NCBI GenBank assembly: GCA_947034885.2
Contig: OX344749.2
Span: forward strand, 35,459,182 to 35,523,181
DNA length: 64,000 nucleotides
Reading direction: 5' to 3'
Origin: Thuidium tamariscinum
Taxonomy: Eukaryota > Streptophyta > Bryopsida > Hypnales > Thuidiaceae
Shown here: positions 36,151 through 48,130 of the stretch, one piece after another
Layout of the letters: each line of letters starts with the position of its first letter
Numbering within the stretch: position 1 is the stretch's first letter
Notes under the pieces: generated by a model
Told to the model about the DNA's origin: nothing
The model's input: only the letters and a program-made list of their open reading frames with translations
The model's database searches: none
Program-made: the position numbers and the translations under genes

Positions 36151-36352
36151 TTTGACTACTTGCTTGTATTTGATAGCTCGTTTGATTGACTGCTCGACCA
36201 TCCATTTGTCTGAACTTTGCCTTGTAAAATGTAGTTGGTTTGTGAGTTCAACCGCGTTGACTCCATGTGGCGGACGGGTGGCACTCCACTTTATCTTGTC
36301 CGTCCGATTGTCCAATCGTCCGCGTGTCCGCCTGCTCACCAAAACGCTTGCC

Positions 36353-37999
36353 CCTTTGTTGAGTTTGTTCACTATGTATTCAATGTTTTAGAATTTTGAA
36401 AGTCTTCGAGTGCAAGAACATTGGATTCCGAGAAAAACCAATTCACTTCCATTCTTTAACTGACAGCTATTGAATGGTGGAAGTATCCAATGTAGTATGA
36501 ATGCACAAAATGGTAAATCAAGTTATTTCTCTACACATTTACACTCTAAACCCTAAACCTTATCCAAACTTCAAATTGTACATTATTTACCAAAAACATT
36601 GGTGCAATGTGTACAATATATTTGACTTTCAATTCTTTTTAAATGTCATTATTAAAATGTAGTACATATGTAGACCTCACTAACTCATTTATTTTGTTTT
36701 TTGAATGTTTTGTGGGATTTAGGGCATTAATTTTTGTTTCGCTTCGAAGTATTCTACATTACTACTACCTATACAAAAGTGAAACATTCAAATATGATTT
36801 AAAGATTGAAGTGCTTCTTTTGGTTTTGTACTTATATTGTAAAATGCATTGGTAATTCAAAACACCAAAGTATACATCCTACAAGAAAGAAAGAAATCAT
36901 TTCTATTATATCATTTTATTATTCTATTAGAAGATGTTGTTGAAAACAATTGAAACACTTTAATGTAATTTAATATGATATACTATAATAGGTCAAGGTT
37001 AAATATTACATTCATATAACAAAATATAATTGAAGTTTTTATTGTATACACTTTCACCTATATGTACATCGTAAAATATAAGCCATCAACAATATATTGC
37101 ATTTCAATAATATTGGTGTTTAGGGAGTAAAAAAGGAGATTGACCTTCAAATGTAATAACCAATGTTAATCATGTACAATAATCAATCAATATTTATTAG
37201 ACCTCATACATATACATTTGTAATGTTTTTCTATATTAAAAACGATGTCATGATATTATTCTATTATAATATGGAATTGTCAAATATATATTTAGTGATT
37301 TGAAGGATTTTCCTAAATGTAGGTTTAGGCCTTAGGCCCAAGAGTGCATGCGTAATTGAAAGAATCAATATTGTTGTACTATAATTGTACAAGCTATTTC
37401 ATTAGATGTTAGATGAAATCATGAGATGGTATTGTATTAGAGAAAATGAAAAATAGAGTATGACCTATCTCCTCATAAGCTCCTAAAGTATTACAAAAGT
37501 CAAACATAAAATTTGTATAGTATTAATGTTTGAAGGACCATTTGTCCCTTGGAGAGACACCTTGGATTTTGAGAAGGTACCAATAGTCTCATTTTTTAAT
37601 TTTTTGTCATGATATTCAAAAACTCTTTTTGAAGATAGAAAAATTGATTGTCTTTATAGGAATAAATTTTTTCCTCAATTGATGGGCAAAAATACAAAGT
37701 ATGTCTACAAACAAAAATTCTTCTCAAAATTAGGGAGAGTGGACAACGAAAAGGAATTTAAAAAACAATCATTTTTATTTTTATTTTTATTTATTTTTTC
37801 TCGCACATTAAATTTTTGTCTATATAGAAAGTTTAGATTCATTTTATTTGGACAAGTGATGTAAAAGTTATGGACAATCTTCTTTATTGGGCATTGTAAT
37901 TAAGCATGTTTTTGGAAAAAAAACACATTTGTACAAGTCATTTGTAAATGCAATTTTCTAGATTTTTTTCAGGAAATGAAATTTTACATAGTTTATTTT
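36353..37999. other. Very AT-rich spacer, nothing recognised
   Basis: Only short AT-rich frames on both strands; no motif, inverted repeat or RNA gene was recognised. Confidence 0.5.
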
Positions 38000-39146
38000 T
38001 TCAATATGAAGAAGAGGTGAAAAAAACCCATTGAACTATGATTCGTGGTTTGACTATGCAAGCTTGGAAGAAAGTGTGGGTAATAAGGAAAAGGTCCAAG
38101 AGGTTTATGAGAGGGCGATTGCCAATGTGCCTCCTGAGTAGAAGCAATACTGGCACCACTATATTTATCTATGGATCAACTATGCTCTTTTTGAGGAGTT
38201 GGAGGCTAAAGACTACAATAGGACTAGGGATATTTTCAAGGCATGCTTGGGCATTATTCCACATGCAAAGTTTACGTTTGCAAAAATATGGATTATGGCA
38301 GCGCAATTTGAGATTTGGCAGAAAGATCTCACAACTGCACGAATGATCTTAGGCAATGCCATTGGAAGGGCTCCTAAAGACAAGATTTTCAAGACATACA
38401 TTGAGATAGAATTGCAGCTTGGTAACATAAGTGGTTGTTGAACTTTCTACGAGAAGTACATGGAATGGTCATCAGCTAACTGTTATATATGGAGCAATTA
38501 TGCAAAATTAGAGAGGTCCTTAGGAGAGACTGAAAGGGGGCGATCAATCTTCGAAATTGCTGTTGCACAACCACTTCTTGATATGCCTGAGTTGTTGTGG
38601 AAGGCTTATATTGAGTTTGAAATATTTGAGGGGGAGTATGACCACACACTGCAACTTTATGAGAGACTCCTTGACCGGACCAAGCATTTGAAGGTTTGGG
38701 TAAGCTATGCCAAGTTTGAGGCAACAATACCCTTGGAAGAAGATGTGGTTGCCCAAAAAGAAGGCGGAGAGCCTGATATGGGTAAGGCAGTAGGACAGGC
38801 TGAAGATCGTGCCCAGAGAACAAGAGGGGTGTTTGAAAGGGCGCATGAGAGCTTGCGAATGTCAGCACTTGAGCAGAAAGAAGAGAGAGCCAGGTTGCTA
38901 GAGGAATGGAAGGAAATGGAATGGAACTTTGGAGAATTTGGAGATCCTACAGTTGTTCAAAGAAAATTGCCAAGGAAAGTGAAATGGAAGCGTCCAATAT
39001 CTGCTGAGGATGGAACACCTGCTCATTTTGAGGAGTATACTGACTACATCTTCCCTAACGAGACAGGCATGGCTCCTAACCTCAAAATGTTGGAAGCTGC
39101 TTATAAATGGAAAAGACAAAAAACAGGTTCCGAGGATGAATCTTGA
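38000..39146 (+). pseudogene. 5'-truncated, broken copy of CROOKED NECK splicing factor (CRNKL1/CLF1)
   Basis: The frame reads as the C-terminal half of the HAT-repeat protein Crooked neck: NYDSWFDYASLEESVGNKEK, AKIWIMAAQFEIW, AIGRAPKDKIFKTYIEIELQ, DMPELLWKAYIEFEI, LYERLLDRTKHLKVW, and a tail ending GSEDES. The functional protein is a scaffold of the NineTeen/Prp19-associated spliceosome. This copy lacks the N-terminal repeats and has a TAG at 38,139-38,141 (Gln expected) and a TGA at 38,439-38,441 (Arg expected). A one-base loss in the poly-A run near 38,022 puts the upstream FQYEEEV segment out of frame. No introns interrupt it, so a retrocopy is possible, but I see no poly-A tail or target duplication. 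The open part from 38,460 to 39,146 (228 codons) could still be translated if transcribed. Confidence 0.88.
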
Positions 39147-39149
39147 TAC

Positions 39150-40078
39150 CTACTTGTGGAGAAGAGGACACCAAATCCTTGTAGTGTAACCTGTGATTAA
39201 AAATTTAAAAATGATTGGAGAGCATCCCATGTATACATGCAGCATCGTGAAAGAGTTGGCCAGTGACTTGATTTTTGAAACCTCCTTCAATCACTTGTAC
39301 CACTTGTACAAGTGATTGAGCTATGGCAAAACCGAACTCCAAATCCTAACCCACGCATTTGAAATGACAATAAATTCTTTGAAAATAGGAAGTGGTTTCA
39401 TCTCTGCTGTGACTTGTATGTATGTTATCTACATTGAGTGAAGCTGTGAAGAGTAGTTTTTGTTGAGTTTCTTTACTTCATGGTGACGTCTTGAGTTGGT
39501 TGCATTCCAAGCTGATTGATGAAGAATGCAGAAAAAACTTACTATCAAGGCTTCGCTTTGGTTGCTTAAGGGAAATGTAGTGGGATGGGCATGATGTTTT
39601 ATCATTTTCTTGTGTCCCACCATTTTCATGTACTAAACTATTCTATGTTTATTCTTCATTGAGTCTATAAACTAAAATAAACTAGTTTTTGTTATGTCAG
39701 AGTGAAAGTTGGTTAGTTGGCGTCCCAAAGTGTAGCTGAAAATTTTAAACAATAGACAGATTCAGAGCAAGAGATGAGTTGGTAGAGAGTCTACTATGAT
39801 GCAAATGTGTATGCTGGCGGAAAGCACATTTTTATGTCACAGCCTAGCTAGTTGTATTTTAAGGTTGAGACAACTAGGCAATGTGTTCTCACTTAGGCAA
39901 TGTATTCTCACTTGTCAATGTAGAATAAAATGAGTGCTTGGGGTTGAAAGAATGAAGGTAATCCCATGAACCCATGTCAAACCTCATTTGACGCCCCTGC
40001 TTGAAGGCTCTGGCATGGGGATGCTCTAAGGTGTGAAAATGAACTCCCCAAGAAAAACAACTGCCCAAAGCCTATTTT
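39150..40078. other. Spacer downstream of the CROOKED NECK relic
   Basis: No gene recognised. The part next to the pseudogene may be its old 3' untranslated region. Confidence 0.4.
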
Positions 40079-40683
40079 GAGCTTCTTGGAATTTGCTCTA
40101 AATTGAACTAAAAGCCAATATTTTGTTAAAATTTATCACTTTTTTTGAATTGTAATGTACAAATTCAATCTAGACATGTTAGTGATGATATACATAGGAA
40201 AAGAAAATACAACAATATCACTTATGGAGTGAAAGATTATAATGTTTGACCATGAAGGTGTTAAAACTGCAAAAGTGATGTAAAGTCTTACTATTCTATT
40301 TTTGCAAGTCAAATTTGAAACATTGGTGACCCAAAAAATATGAGGCTAATTAATGGGTCTAACATGTATAACTCCAATCAATTTATGGCTTCTCAAAATC
40401 GACTCTACAATTTTTGTAAATGAATTTTGAATGTGATTTTTTCTCCAAAGATCTAGTGTATTTGAGGCTCAGTTTTAAGAGCTCTCTACACTATAGAAAG
40501 TCAAGATTGTAGTTGGTACCCTTGTACAAAATCTTGAATAGAAAAATCAATATTATTTATTTTCCAAATTAGAATTTTGACATTGAAACTAGACTTCAAA
40601 AAGAACTTTTCAAAAATATGAACTACTAAAAATAGCAACTTGGTTAGGTTAAATTTGACTTCAAAGTTTTGCAAACAGTATAC
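40079..40683 (+). repeat. Dispersed ~600-bp repeat, partner of 19,512-20,110
   Basis: Begins GAGCTTCTTGGAATTTGCTC and ends near GACTTCAAAGTTTTGCAAAC. It shares block order with the copy at 19.5-20.1 kb and is non-coding. Confidence 0.65.
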
Positions 40684-43600
40684 ATTCTCAAATTCCCTAC
40701 GGATCGATCAGCTCTAGCCTCTAGCCTCTAGGGTTTAGGATTTATGTTTCCAAAACGTGTGTGTCAAGTAGATAATGAGGAAAATGTCACATCCGGGTAT
40801 ACTAATTTGTCTTATCTAGGCATCCTAAATGCATTCCGAAACTTGCCCCTCTAAATGAACTTCTAACTTTTTGGAAAATGGGCCGAAATATTCATCATAG
40901 TCCATAGAGTCGTAGAACACATCTTCCTCAAAGAGTTTCAACAATTCAGTTCGAATGAACCCCATTGACGTCAAATTAGGCAACACAACAAAAAGATGGT
41001 GGTATTATTAAGCAAAACAGAAGCTCTGGATGAAACCCAAAAGGACCGGAATTCAAGGTTTTAAAATGACGAACTCAATTGATCATGTTCTGACACACAC
41101 GTATCACACATATCACCAAAAACATTGCATATATCAAACAATAAAAATGATCAAACAAAAGTCCCCATTTGACACACACCACTACTAGAAATTGTCTTAG
41201 GAGTAAATATAAGAGGTGCTCTTCGCGATAACAACAATGTTGGGGTTGTGTTTTTACAGAGACTGCCTACTTACGAGATGGTGACCAAATCTGGAATCAA
41301 TCTATGAAAAAACCTAGGTTTCCGTGTCAACACATCGAATGCCATTTTCAGCAAAATAGATTCCTATTCACGTCTTTTCGACTTCACTAGTCGAAAACAA
41401 AACCCTAATCACATTTGAGCAAGAAAAAGGAAACTCCACGATTTTGGATTCTGAACCAACCCTCAATCCGTCCGATACATAGGAAACAAATATGACAGGC
41501 TACAAAGCTACAACTTGACGCATCAGTAGTTGCCATTTGAAGTATCTCCAGATTCCACTCCCCTTAAATACACGAAAGCTACACCTCTACAAATCACATT
41601 TGACTTTTATTGCTATACTTTGTTGTGTCACAGGACGTTGTTTTTAAATGTGACAGTAAGGAGTTCAAAACGGACTTCTATGGTTGGTGAAAGTGCTTCA
41701 TGCCCCATGCCTACACTTCTAATTGACTCACTAAACACATCTCCCAAGTCAAAAAACTACCTTTATCAAGTTAGGTGCAAGGTGTCAGGCCAAGTGTTGG
41801 GCCTCCAAGCTCTGAATGGCTGAAAATTCTCTGAGAGTGCTAGATTGAGGAAATCAGGATTTAATGAGCCACAAGGAAGAAACACAACAGTTGAGTGTGA
41901 TTGTTACTTTGACATTTTTGCTGGGTAAATGTTTTGTTTGGAGTGCCTGGCATGGGGCAGTTGTAGAGGGCAAACACTCCACATTATCAATTTGCAGCCC
42001 TTTAGCGTGCAAGCATGGGGATGCTCTTAGATAGGTCACAAACTTGGGCTAAGAGTTGCAGCTTTCTTGGGAACAGAGTCTCAGAGGCGTTGGGTTGGTG
42101 AGGATCCAAGTGTATCCTTTCCAACTTAAACACAGATTGAGTGAGTGGAATGGAGATTAGGCCGACTGGTTTGGGGGAATTAAAACAGAGGCCGGTCGAA
42201 CAAATTTCCTGCTGCGTAGAACCTGTCTCCTTCGTACTGTTCTTTCCAAGAAAGCACCATCTCATTAAGTTGATGAAGCAATCGGTTTTGTAACAGTCTA
42301 GGGGAGGAATCTGCTCAGGCTCGATCGCGGAGCTTGTGATTGTTGGCCGATAATTTGGTTTGTAGGGTTTGAAGTTGGAATATGTCGGTTGTTGTCTAAC
42401 CTGGTCGATTGCATCATCCTCCGACCTAACAATGCTGACGGACAAACAATTAAGTTACGTGAGTTAGAAAAGGAGAAGGGAGGATATCTCATCTCATAGC
42501 CTGAAGGTTGGTGACTGAAGAACATCCAGGTCAATGTGGTTATTGTGAGCTACGAGAAATGGGAAGGCGTCGGTACCTCGGTGACGGGCGGTTGATGACA
42601 GACTGTAGGGGATGAACCAGTTCTTTCAAATGCTAGGTTTCCACATCCAAGATTTTGGTGGCTAAGAGCTGATGAATTGAAGGCTGACTTGGAATTGTTT
42701 TCTAGGGTCTTTCTCAATAGCGATTTTGCAAATTGCTTGGTATGCTTTGTAAGCACATACGGTAACAGGGATTGTGATGGCGATCTATTGTATACCAACT
42801 TCGGAGGCAAGGCCTGGTGACCTGTTCTTGCGTTTTGCCAAACCGTGCTGACGCATTTTCCAAGCCTGGCCGTCTCGCAGTGCTCTCAAGGTGATTCGTC
42901 CATTTAATTGTTCTTGCAATCTAGACAATGTCCCCAAACTAAGCCTCAACACTGCACCCTACAACTTATTGCCTAGGCAAGTCTTCAAGTAAGTCTTGAA
43001 GCCCACATTTTTCACTTAATAAATGCAAATAAAAAAACAAGTTAAGTTTGTATTTTTCAACCTCACATAGCTAGAAAAACACCAATAGTCGATCTGATTT
43101 TGAACCACTAAAGTAAATGGGCGTGGATGACAATTGCTACATTTACCTTACGTGCATTCTCAAATTATCCACATTTGATCATCGGTGGTGAGAAATAACT
43201 AAAGTTCTGACATATTCCACGGTGAAAAATTTAGAGTCAGACTTGCCTCGCAATAAATCTAGGGTGCAATCGAGAGATGAGTTGAAGAAAACATTACAAA
43301 ACGTACAAATAAGTTAAAACAAGGTTTGCCTCCAGAAGTCGATGATACAAAAACAGAACCTACTTAAGATAACTTGGGCATTCTGCAAACAATATGGTCA
43401 CTACACCCAATTACAACCCCCACCTGATTGCAGCACAATTCCCTTCTTCACTCCAAAACCCAAATTGAGGATAATCATAACCACATTATGAGATTTGTTT
43501 GACATGCATTTCAGAAGAATGACAACCCTAGATTTAGATTCTGATCTGAAGAAGGGGTATGCATTGAGACGAAATTAGGTGCGGGTCGCAATCATACCAA

Positions 43601-44221
43601 TTATACCAGTAGCATTTACCAAATTTGAGCACATATACGAGACCACTAGCAAGTATTGGTCCTCCCGGTACGAACAAGCAGACGTGATCACGTCAGGTAC
43701 AAAGTCATTCCCCAGACCTAGAAATGAAGTCGTACTTTGTAAGTGTTTCTCCGGAACATTTAACAATTGCATCTACACCCTGAGTCCCTCACCTCTTTAA
43801 TATGATTGCCCGACGGTCCCAAAAACTAAGTTCGTTGGAGTGTGACAAGCATTCTTCAGTCAAGAATAGTGTGGCAAGTGCGCAGGGTAATCCAGGATGG
43901 CGTTTGAGAGAAGCTCTTAGTACAGAGGTCTGAGAGTAAGGACGACTCACCGGTATTTGGACACAATTACCAGAAATATCGCGGGTCAGGAGAAGACTCA
44001 AAATGTCCTGAGTCTCAGATAGTTGCCCAGATGGTCTTGCACACCCTCACAATCTCTAGCTCTGCTGAACCTTCCAAAAGGGTCCAACGCTGTACACGTT
44101 CCTTCCGGAAGTCACTGAAAACCCTCCCAAGAATCTCCACAGTCGAATTTCATGGAACAACAATAAATAATCATCATAAATGTACTAACCCAGCTCTATG
44201 ACTCGATCGATCTGCACCTAG
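40684..44221. other. Spacer with unassigned exon-like open stretches
   Basis: Between about 42,000 and 42,860 the sequence is less AT-rich and holds several minus-strand open stretches. One of them (42,812-42,580, ending at a GTACCG that could be a donor) reads like a basic leader (QSLLPYVLTKHTKQFAKSLL). No ATG opens it in frame and no family was recognised. A lone CACTACTAGAAATTGTC at 41,187 resembles one end of a CACTA element, but no matching second end was found. Confidence 0.3.
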
Positions 44222-46237
44222 CTACTCTTCGGCAACCTCTTCAATGGAGAGTTTCTGCGGGCTCACCGGACTTGGAGCTTCCAAGACTTGGTACTGCGCC
44301 TTATTCCTCTTCAAGAGAACATACGTCAGCCAGTACCAGAACAACGCAATGCGCAGCTCCTGATTAATGGCCTTGTTCACGCTGCTGCCACCGAAGGACA
44401 GCCTCTCCAGCACCTGCTCCCCATCTTGCAAATCAAACGAGTTCTTCGCCTCGAAGTTGAGCCCCATGAACTCGTTGATCGCTAAAGCCTGGAATGCCCA
44501 TCGGATGAGCGACACGCGCGGAATCCACCGGAAGATGGCCGGCGTGTTCTCGGAGTTCACGTAGTAGCCCCCGAACACGATGAACACGGTCATCAGCGAC
44601 GGTCCCAGCGCCAGTGCGGCTTCCGTGGTGGGCGCGATGGCACCCACCGTCAACCCCATAGCCGAAGCGGCGAAAGCTTCGGCGGTCACGATGCCCGAGA
44701 ATGTGAGAAACCTCTGCACAGACGGGTTGAGGTTCGTCATGGGATACACCACAGAGCCGAAGAGCAAAGGGAAGGCGGCACTGACGGGAGCCTCGGCCAC
44801 CAGCTTGGCGATCAGGTAGGGGGCCAAGGCGTAGCTACCCTTTGCTTGCTCCCGCTGCACAATCGATCTCTCCTTGGGGAACACATTCACCGTCTTGGTG
44901 AGAGCCGCCATGGCCGTGTTGATCGCCGCCACCTGCAACAGGCCCATGCGATCCTGCACCGAGGTCTGCGACCGGCCCATGCGCCAGAAGATGGAGCCGA
45001 AAATGAGTGCTGACGAGACGGACATGGCCCCTCGCACGCGGTTCGTGGACGAATCCCGCGTCGTCTGCCGCCACGCTCGTCGCAACAACAGCTGGAATTG
45101 CCGCACAAAGCCGCCCCTGTTCACAGCCACAGTATCGTGAACGACCATGCTTTCATCGTCGGAATCCTTCATGTAAATCGAAGTAGGGCTTCCTTTCGAC
45201 GACTTGCTCTGTTTGCTCGCAAAAACCTCCACAAACTCCGCGACCTTCTTGCGAGTGGCAGCTTCATTCTCCGAGGAACTGTAATCTATGGATATCAAGT
45301 CCGCGAAATACTCTGCGGGGTTCGTGTGCTCAGGACATGGATGACCTAAATCTGCGAAGTAGGCCAGAGCGTCTTCTTGCGCAGGGCCAGCATACACGAC
45401 GGCCCCACTCGAGAGCAGAATTAGGTCATCAAATTTGGAGTAGATTGACCCACGCGGTTGATGAATGGAGCACACCACCGTATGCCCCTCTTGCGCCAGT
45501 TTGCGCAACGTCTCCATGACGCGCTCCGCCTGGAACGCATCCAACCCAGTCGTGGGTTCATCCGCGAAGATCACCGATGGGCTGGCGATGAGTTCGCAGG
45601 CAATGGACAATCGCTTCTTCTCACCGCCGCTGATGCCGCGTACCTTGGCGTCCCCCACGATAGTCTCGGCGCACGTCACCAAACCCAGGCGGTACAACAG
45701 CTCCTGCACATACCGCTCACGGGCCTTGGCGGTCCACGTCTTGGGCAATTGAAGCTCCGCTGCTAGCGAGAGCGTCTCGCGCACCGTGAGCTGCGAGAAG
45801 AAGAGATCCTCTTGCCGCACGTACGCCAGGCGATGCTCGGACTTGGCGAAGGTACGGCCATTGATGGACAGCGACCCTGTGAGACGCAGACGTGGGGAGG
45901 CTGCCAACTGGCCTGCCAACACGTTCAACAGTGTCGTCTTTCCGGACCCCGAGGGGCCCATGATCGCCAGCAATTTGCCTGCCTTGGCCTCGCCGCTCAC
46001 CTCCCTCAGCAAATGCTTCACCACACGGCCGCGCTTGTCCCGCACGATGCACTCCAGGCGATCCCACGCCACGGTGACGGGCACCACCACTTGCGCGTTG
46101 CTGATGTGCTCGCCATCTTCCAAATCCTCGTCCTCGGGCACCGTCTGGGGCTTACTGCGCTTCTTCTTTGCCACGAAGCGCACTGTGAGTGCGGCCACCC
46201 CCGCGGCCACGAGGGTCGCCACGTTCGGGGCGACCAT
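44222..46237 (-). CDS. ABCG7: ABC transporter G family half-transporter, ABCG7-like
   Basis: A single ATG-started frame of 671 codons without introns. Residues 1-20 are hydrophobic and are followed by KKKR, a possible N-terminal membrane anchor or targeting signal. The ATP-binding domain spans about 50-310: Walker A GPSGSGKT (94-101), signature ISGGEKKR (202-209), Walker B VIFADEP (222-228), D-loop GLDA and switch His (259). A Ser/Lys-rich linker leads to the ABC2 membrane domain (about 385-620), with hydrophobic segments near SALIFGSIFW, LIAKLVAEAPVSAAFPLLFG and SLMTVFIVFGGYYVN. This order (ATPase first) marks a WBC-type half-transporter that must pair with another. The nearest Arabidopsis match by eye is ABCG7, whose substrate is not settled. 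The coding region is much richer in G+C than its flanks. Confidence 0.88.
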   Translation of the reverse strand: MVAPNVATLVAAGVAALTVRFVAKKKRSKPQTVPEDEDLEDGEHISNAQVVVPVTVAWDRLECIVRDKRGRVVKHLLREVSGEAKAGKLLAIMGPSGSGKTTLLNVLAGQLAASPRLRLTGSLSINGRTFAKSEHRLAYVRQEDLFFSQLTVRETLSLAAELQLPKTWTAKARERYVQELLYRLGLVTCAETIVGDAKVRGISGGEKKRLSIACELIASPSVIFADEPTTGLDAFQAERVMETLRKLAQEGHTVVCSIHQPRGSIYSKFDDLILLSSGAVVYAGPAQEDALAYFADLGHPCPEHTNPAEYFADLISIDYSSSENEAATRKKVAEFVEVFASKQSKSSKGSPTSIYMKDSDDESMVVHDTVAVNRGGFVRQFQLLLRRAWRQTTRDSSTNRVRGAMSVSSALIFGSIFWRMGRSQTSVQDRMGLLQVAAINTAMAALTKTVNVFPKERSIVQREQAKGSYALAPYLIAKLVAEAPVSAAFPLLFGSVVYPMTNLNPSVQRFLTFSGIVTAEAFAASAMGLTVGAIAPTTEAALALGPSLMTVFIVFGGYYVNSENTPAIFRWIPRVSLIRWAFQALAINEFMGLNFEAKNSFDLQDGEQVLERLSFGGSSVNKAINQELRIALFWYWLTYVLLKRNKAQYQVLEAPSPVSPQKLSIEEVAEE

Positions 46238-47851
46238 GGTGCCAATCCCCTAATGCGTGATCCTGCCAAACGCAAATGCACAAGAGAGGAAATTGATCCG
46301 AATGAGGGAAGTAAGAGAGCAGGCAAGTATGCAGACACGACGGACACAGAGACAGCGAGTGAGAGCTGAAGGAGCCAAATTTACCTACTAGTCACACACA
46401 ATTGATTATGAGAGAGCGCGTACGAGAGAATGGTGGAGGTAAGCTTAATTGCGTGACGACAGAGCCAGGACGTGAGATTGCGGGAAACAGACAGAATCCT
46501 AATTTCAACTTCAGAGAAGTTATTCCACTCGAGAGTGGAGGACGGGAGGAGAATCGGAAATTTTATCAAATATGCGATGGGATCCGACGGGGGAGGGAAG
46601 GCGGCACTCACAAGGGACGGAGGGCCCAGCAAAGCTGAGGAGGTTGAAGAGCGGCACTTTTGGTGAAACGGGAGCTGCAAGTAAAGGGCAGGGCAGGGCA
46701 AAGGGCAGGGCAGGGCAGGCTCCGCCGCAAGCCATACGCACTCTGACACGAAGCCCTCACGCACGCCCAATGGGACGCTGCCTGCGCTCCAGTTTGTCGG
46801 TCACCGTCGGATAGGCCTGGTCCCCCCAGGGGTTGGGGGGCTTAAACCCCTAAATGCCCAAGGCCGTGACGGAAGGCACGCTACAGACGACCGCCATCGC
46901 TCCTCGCGCCATCCACAACAGCGCACTCCTCAGAAACACCCCCACCAAGTTTGTCGGCGCAGTTTCATCCCCGGCTACAAGCAAGCCCCGGGCCCCCAAA
47001 TCCGAAGTGCCCCACAAATGCAATCATCCAAACCGCTCCACGCAATCCCCAGGAGAAAACGCTCTCCCACTGCCAAAGCTCGCATCTGGAAACCCTTCCT
47101 GCATGCACGACCCAGATGACGCAGCTTCTAATAATAAGTACTCGAGCAATCTGCACTGCAAGGAAGCAACAAGAGGGCTGAGCAAGATCATGGCTGGTTC
47201 AGGTCGAAAACTTCGCTCCGCATTTCACGTTGCAGCGGATGAAGATAGATGAGAGATGGGATGCAAAGGCTCCGTCCGGACTGATCAGTAAGTACGTCTG
47301 GGGTGAAAAATCTCAGTCTAGTGAGCCTCAACTCACGCTACCTGTCGTACGTCGTGAATGATGGAAAAGGATCGATATAGCCAGCGCTCCGTCTAGTCGG
47401 ATCTGACGAGTTGACAATTCAATGTTCTCAAAGACCTATTCACAACAATCGAGTAACATCGTACAACACGAAGCCATCTTGATGTCAAACTTGGTTAGCT
47501 CTTCAAGAACCGCTAAATAGTGGCCTAGGCCCAAAGCAGTTACTTTGTCACTAACTTGTAGAACACTGAGACATCATCATCTCATCCAGGCTCCTTTATA
47601 CAAACTTACTGGTAACTTACAAAGATGCAGCACAGCTGTGCCAGGGTGTTTTTTTTGGCGATTTATCGCCAGATTCGAAATTTGATTCGACAGCATTCGC
47701 CACTGTCTGTGGCCCCCTCCAAATATTGCCCTCTGTAGGGAGGGCACGCAAGGTTGTTTCCTGTTCATCTACAGTGGAAAAAAAAACTTGAGCTGTGCTA
47801 TGGTCTTACTTCCATGCAAATGCCATGACAGTTTGCGCTTGTTTGACAGTC
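46238..47851. other. Upstream region of the ABCG gene, with a GGGCA tandem run
   Basis: About 46,238-46,830 probably holds the promoter and 5' untranslated region of the minus-strand ABCG gene. It is purine-rich and contains a short run of GGGCA units at 46,686-46,722. An ATG-started frame at 46,854-47,252 (132 codons, plus) has no recognisable domain and is not called as a gene. The rest shows nothing recognised. Confidence 0.4.
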
Positions 47852-47855
47852 TTAA

Positions 47856-48126
47856 GGTGGGTACACCCAAAAGCGCCCTGTTCCTAAAAGCGCCATCTAC
47901 AGTGCACGTACATTTCCGAAATCAGTCATGTTCACAGACTGTAGATGGCGCTTTCAGAAACACACTTTGACTGTTAATAACTTTTGCATACGGTATCCAA
48001 ATCCTACGTTCTTTGGTGTGTTGGAACATGCTTTCACTTGCCAACAAGACTACATAAAAATTTGAACTCATTAATAGCAGGAACTAGGCTCAATATGAAT
48101 AAGTGGCGCTTTTGGGTGTACCTACC
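47856..48126. mobile_element. TTAA-flanked 271-bp MITE with 22-bp terminal inverted repeats
   Basis: The left end GGTGGGTACACCCAAAAGCG and the right end (reverse complement GGTAGGTACACCCAAAAGCG) differ at one position, between TTAA at 47,852-47,855 and TTAA at 48,127-48,130. A second internal inverted pair, AGCGCCATCTAC and GTAGATGGCGCT, lies inside the left half. A truncated copy is at 20,985-21,212. Non-coding. Confidence 0.85.
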
Positions 48127-48130
48127 TTAA

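Larger units (their letters stand above)
34646..36352. mobile_element. ~1.7-kb element with GC-rich inverted ends and internal tandem arrays
   Basis: The left end region GGCGGACGCTGTTTGGTGGT, followed by GGGCGGACGGGCGGACGG, is an imperfect inverted match to the right end region, whose reverse complement is GGCAAGCGTTTTGGTGAGCA followed by GGCGGACACGCGGACG. Such long GC-rich ends around an AT-rich, non-coding interior suggest a TIR transposon. I could not identify a target duplication, so the exact borders and superfamily are uncertain. The interior contains the two tandem arrays listed separately. Confidence 0.5.

Noticed and set aside
41186..41220. CACTACTAGAAATTGTC resembling a CACTA element terminus
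   Set aside because: No matching inverted end or 3-bp duplication was found within the spacer.
45786..46369. Plus-strand frames of 155 and 185 codons opposite the ABCG gene
   Set aside because: They are shadow frames of the GC-rich coding strand with no motif of their own.
46854..47252. ATG-started 132-codon frame upstream of the ABCG gene, beginning at a CTTAAACCCCTAAATGCCC that resembles a MITE end
   Set aside because: No domain is recognised and no second terminal repeat or matching interior follows, so neither a gene nor a MITE copy can be supported.
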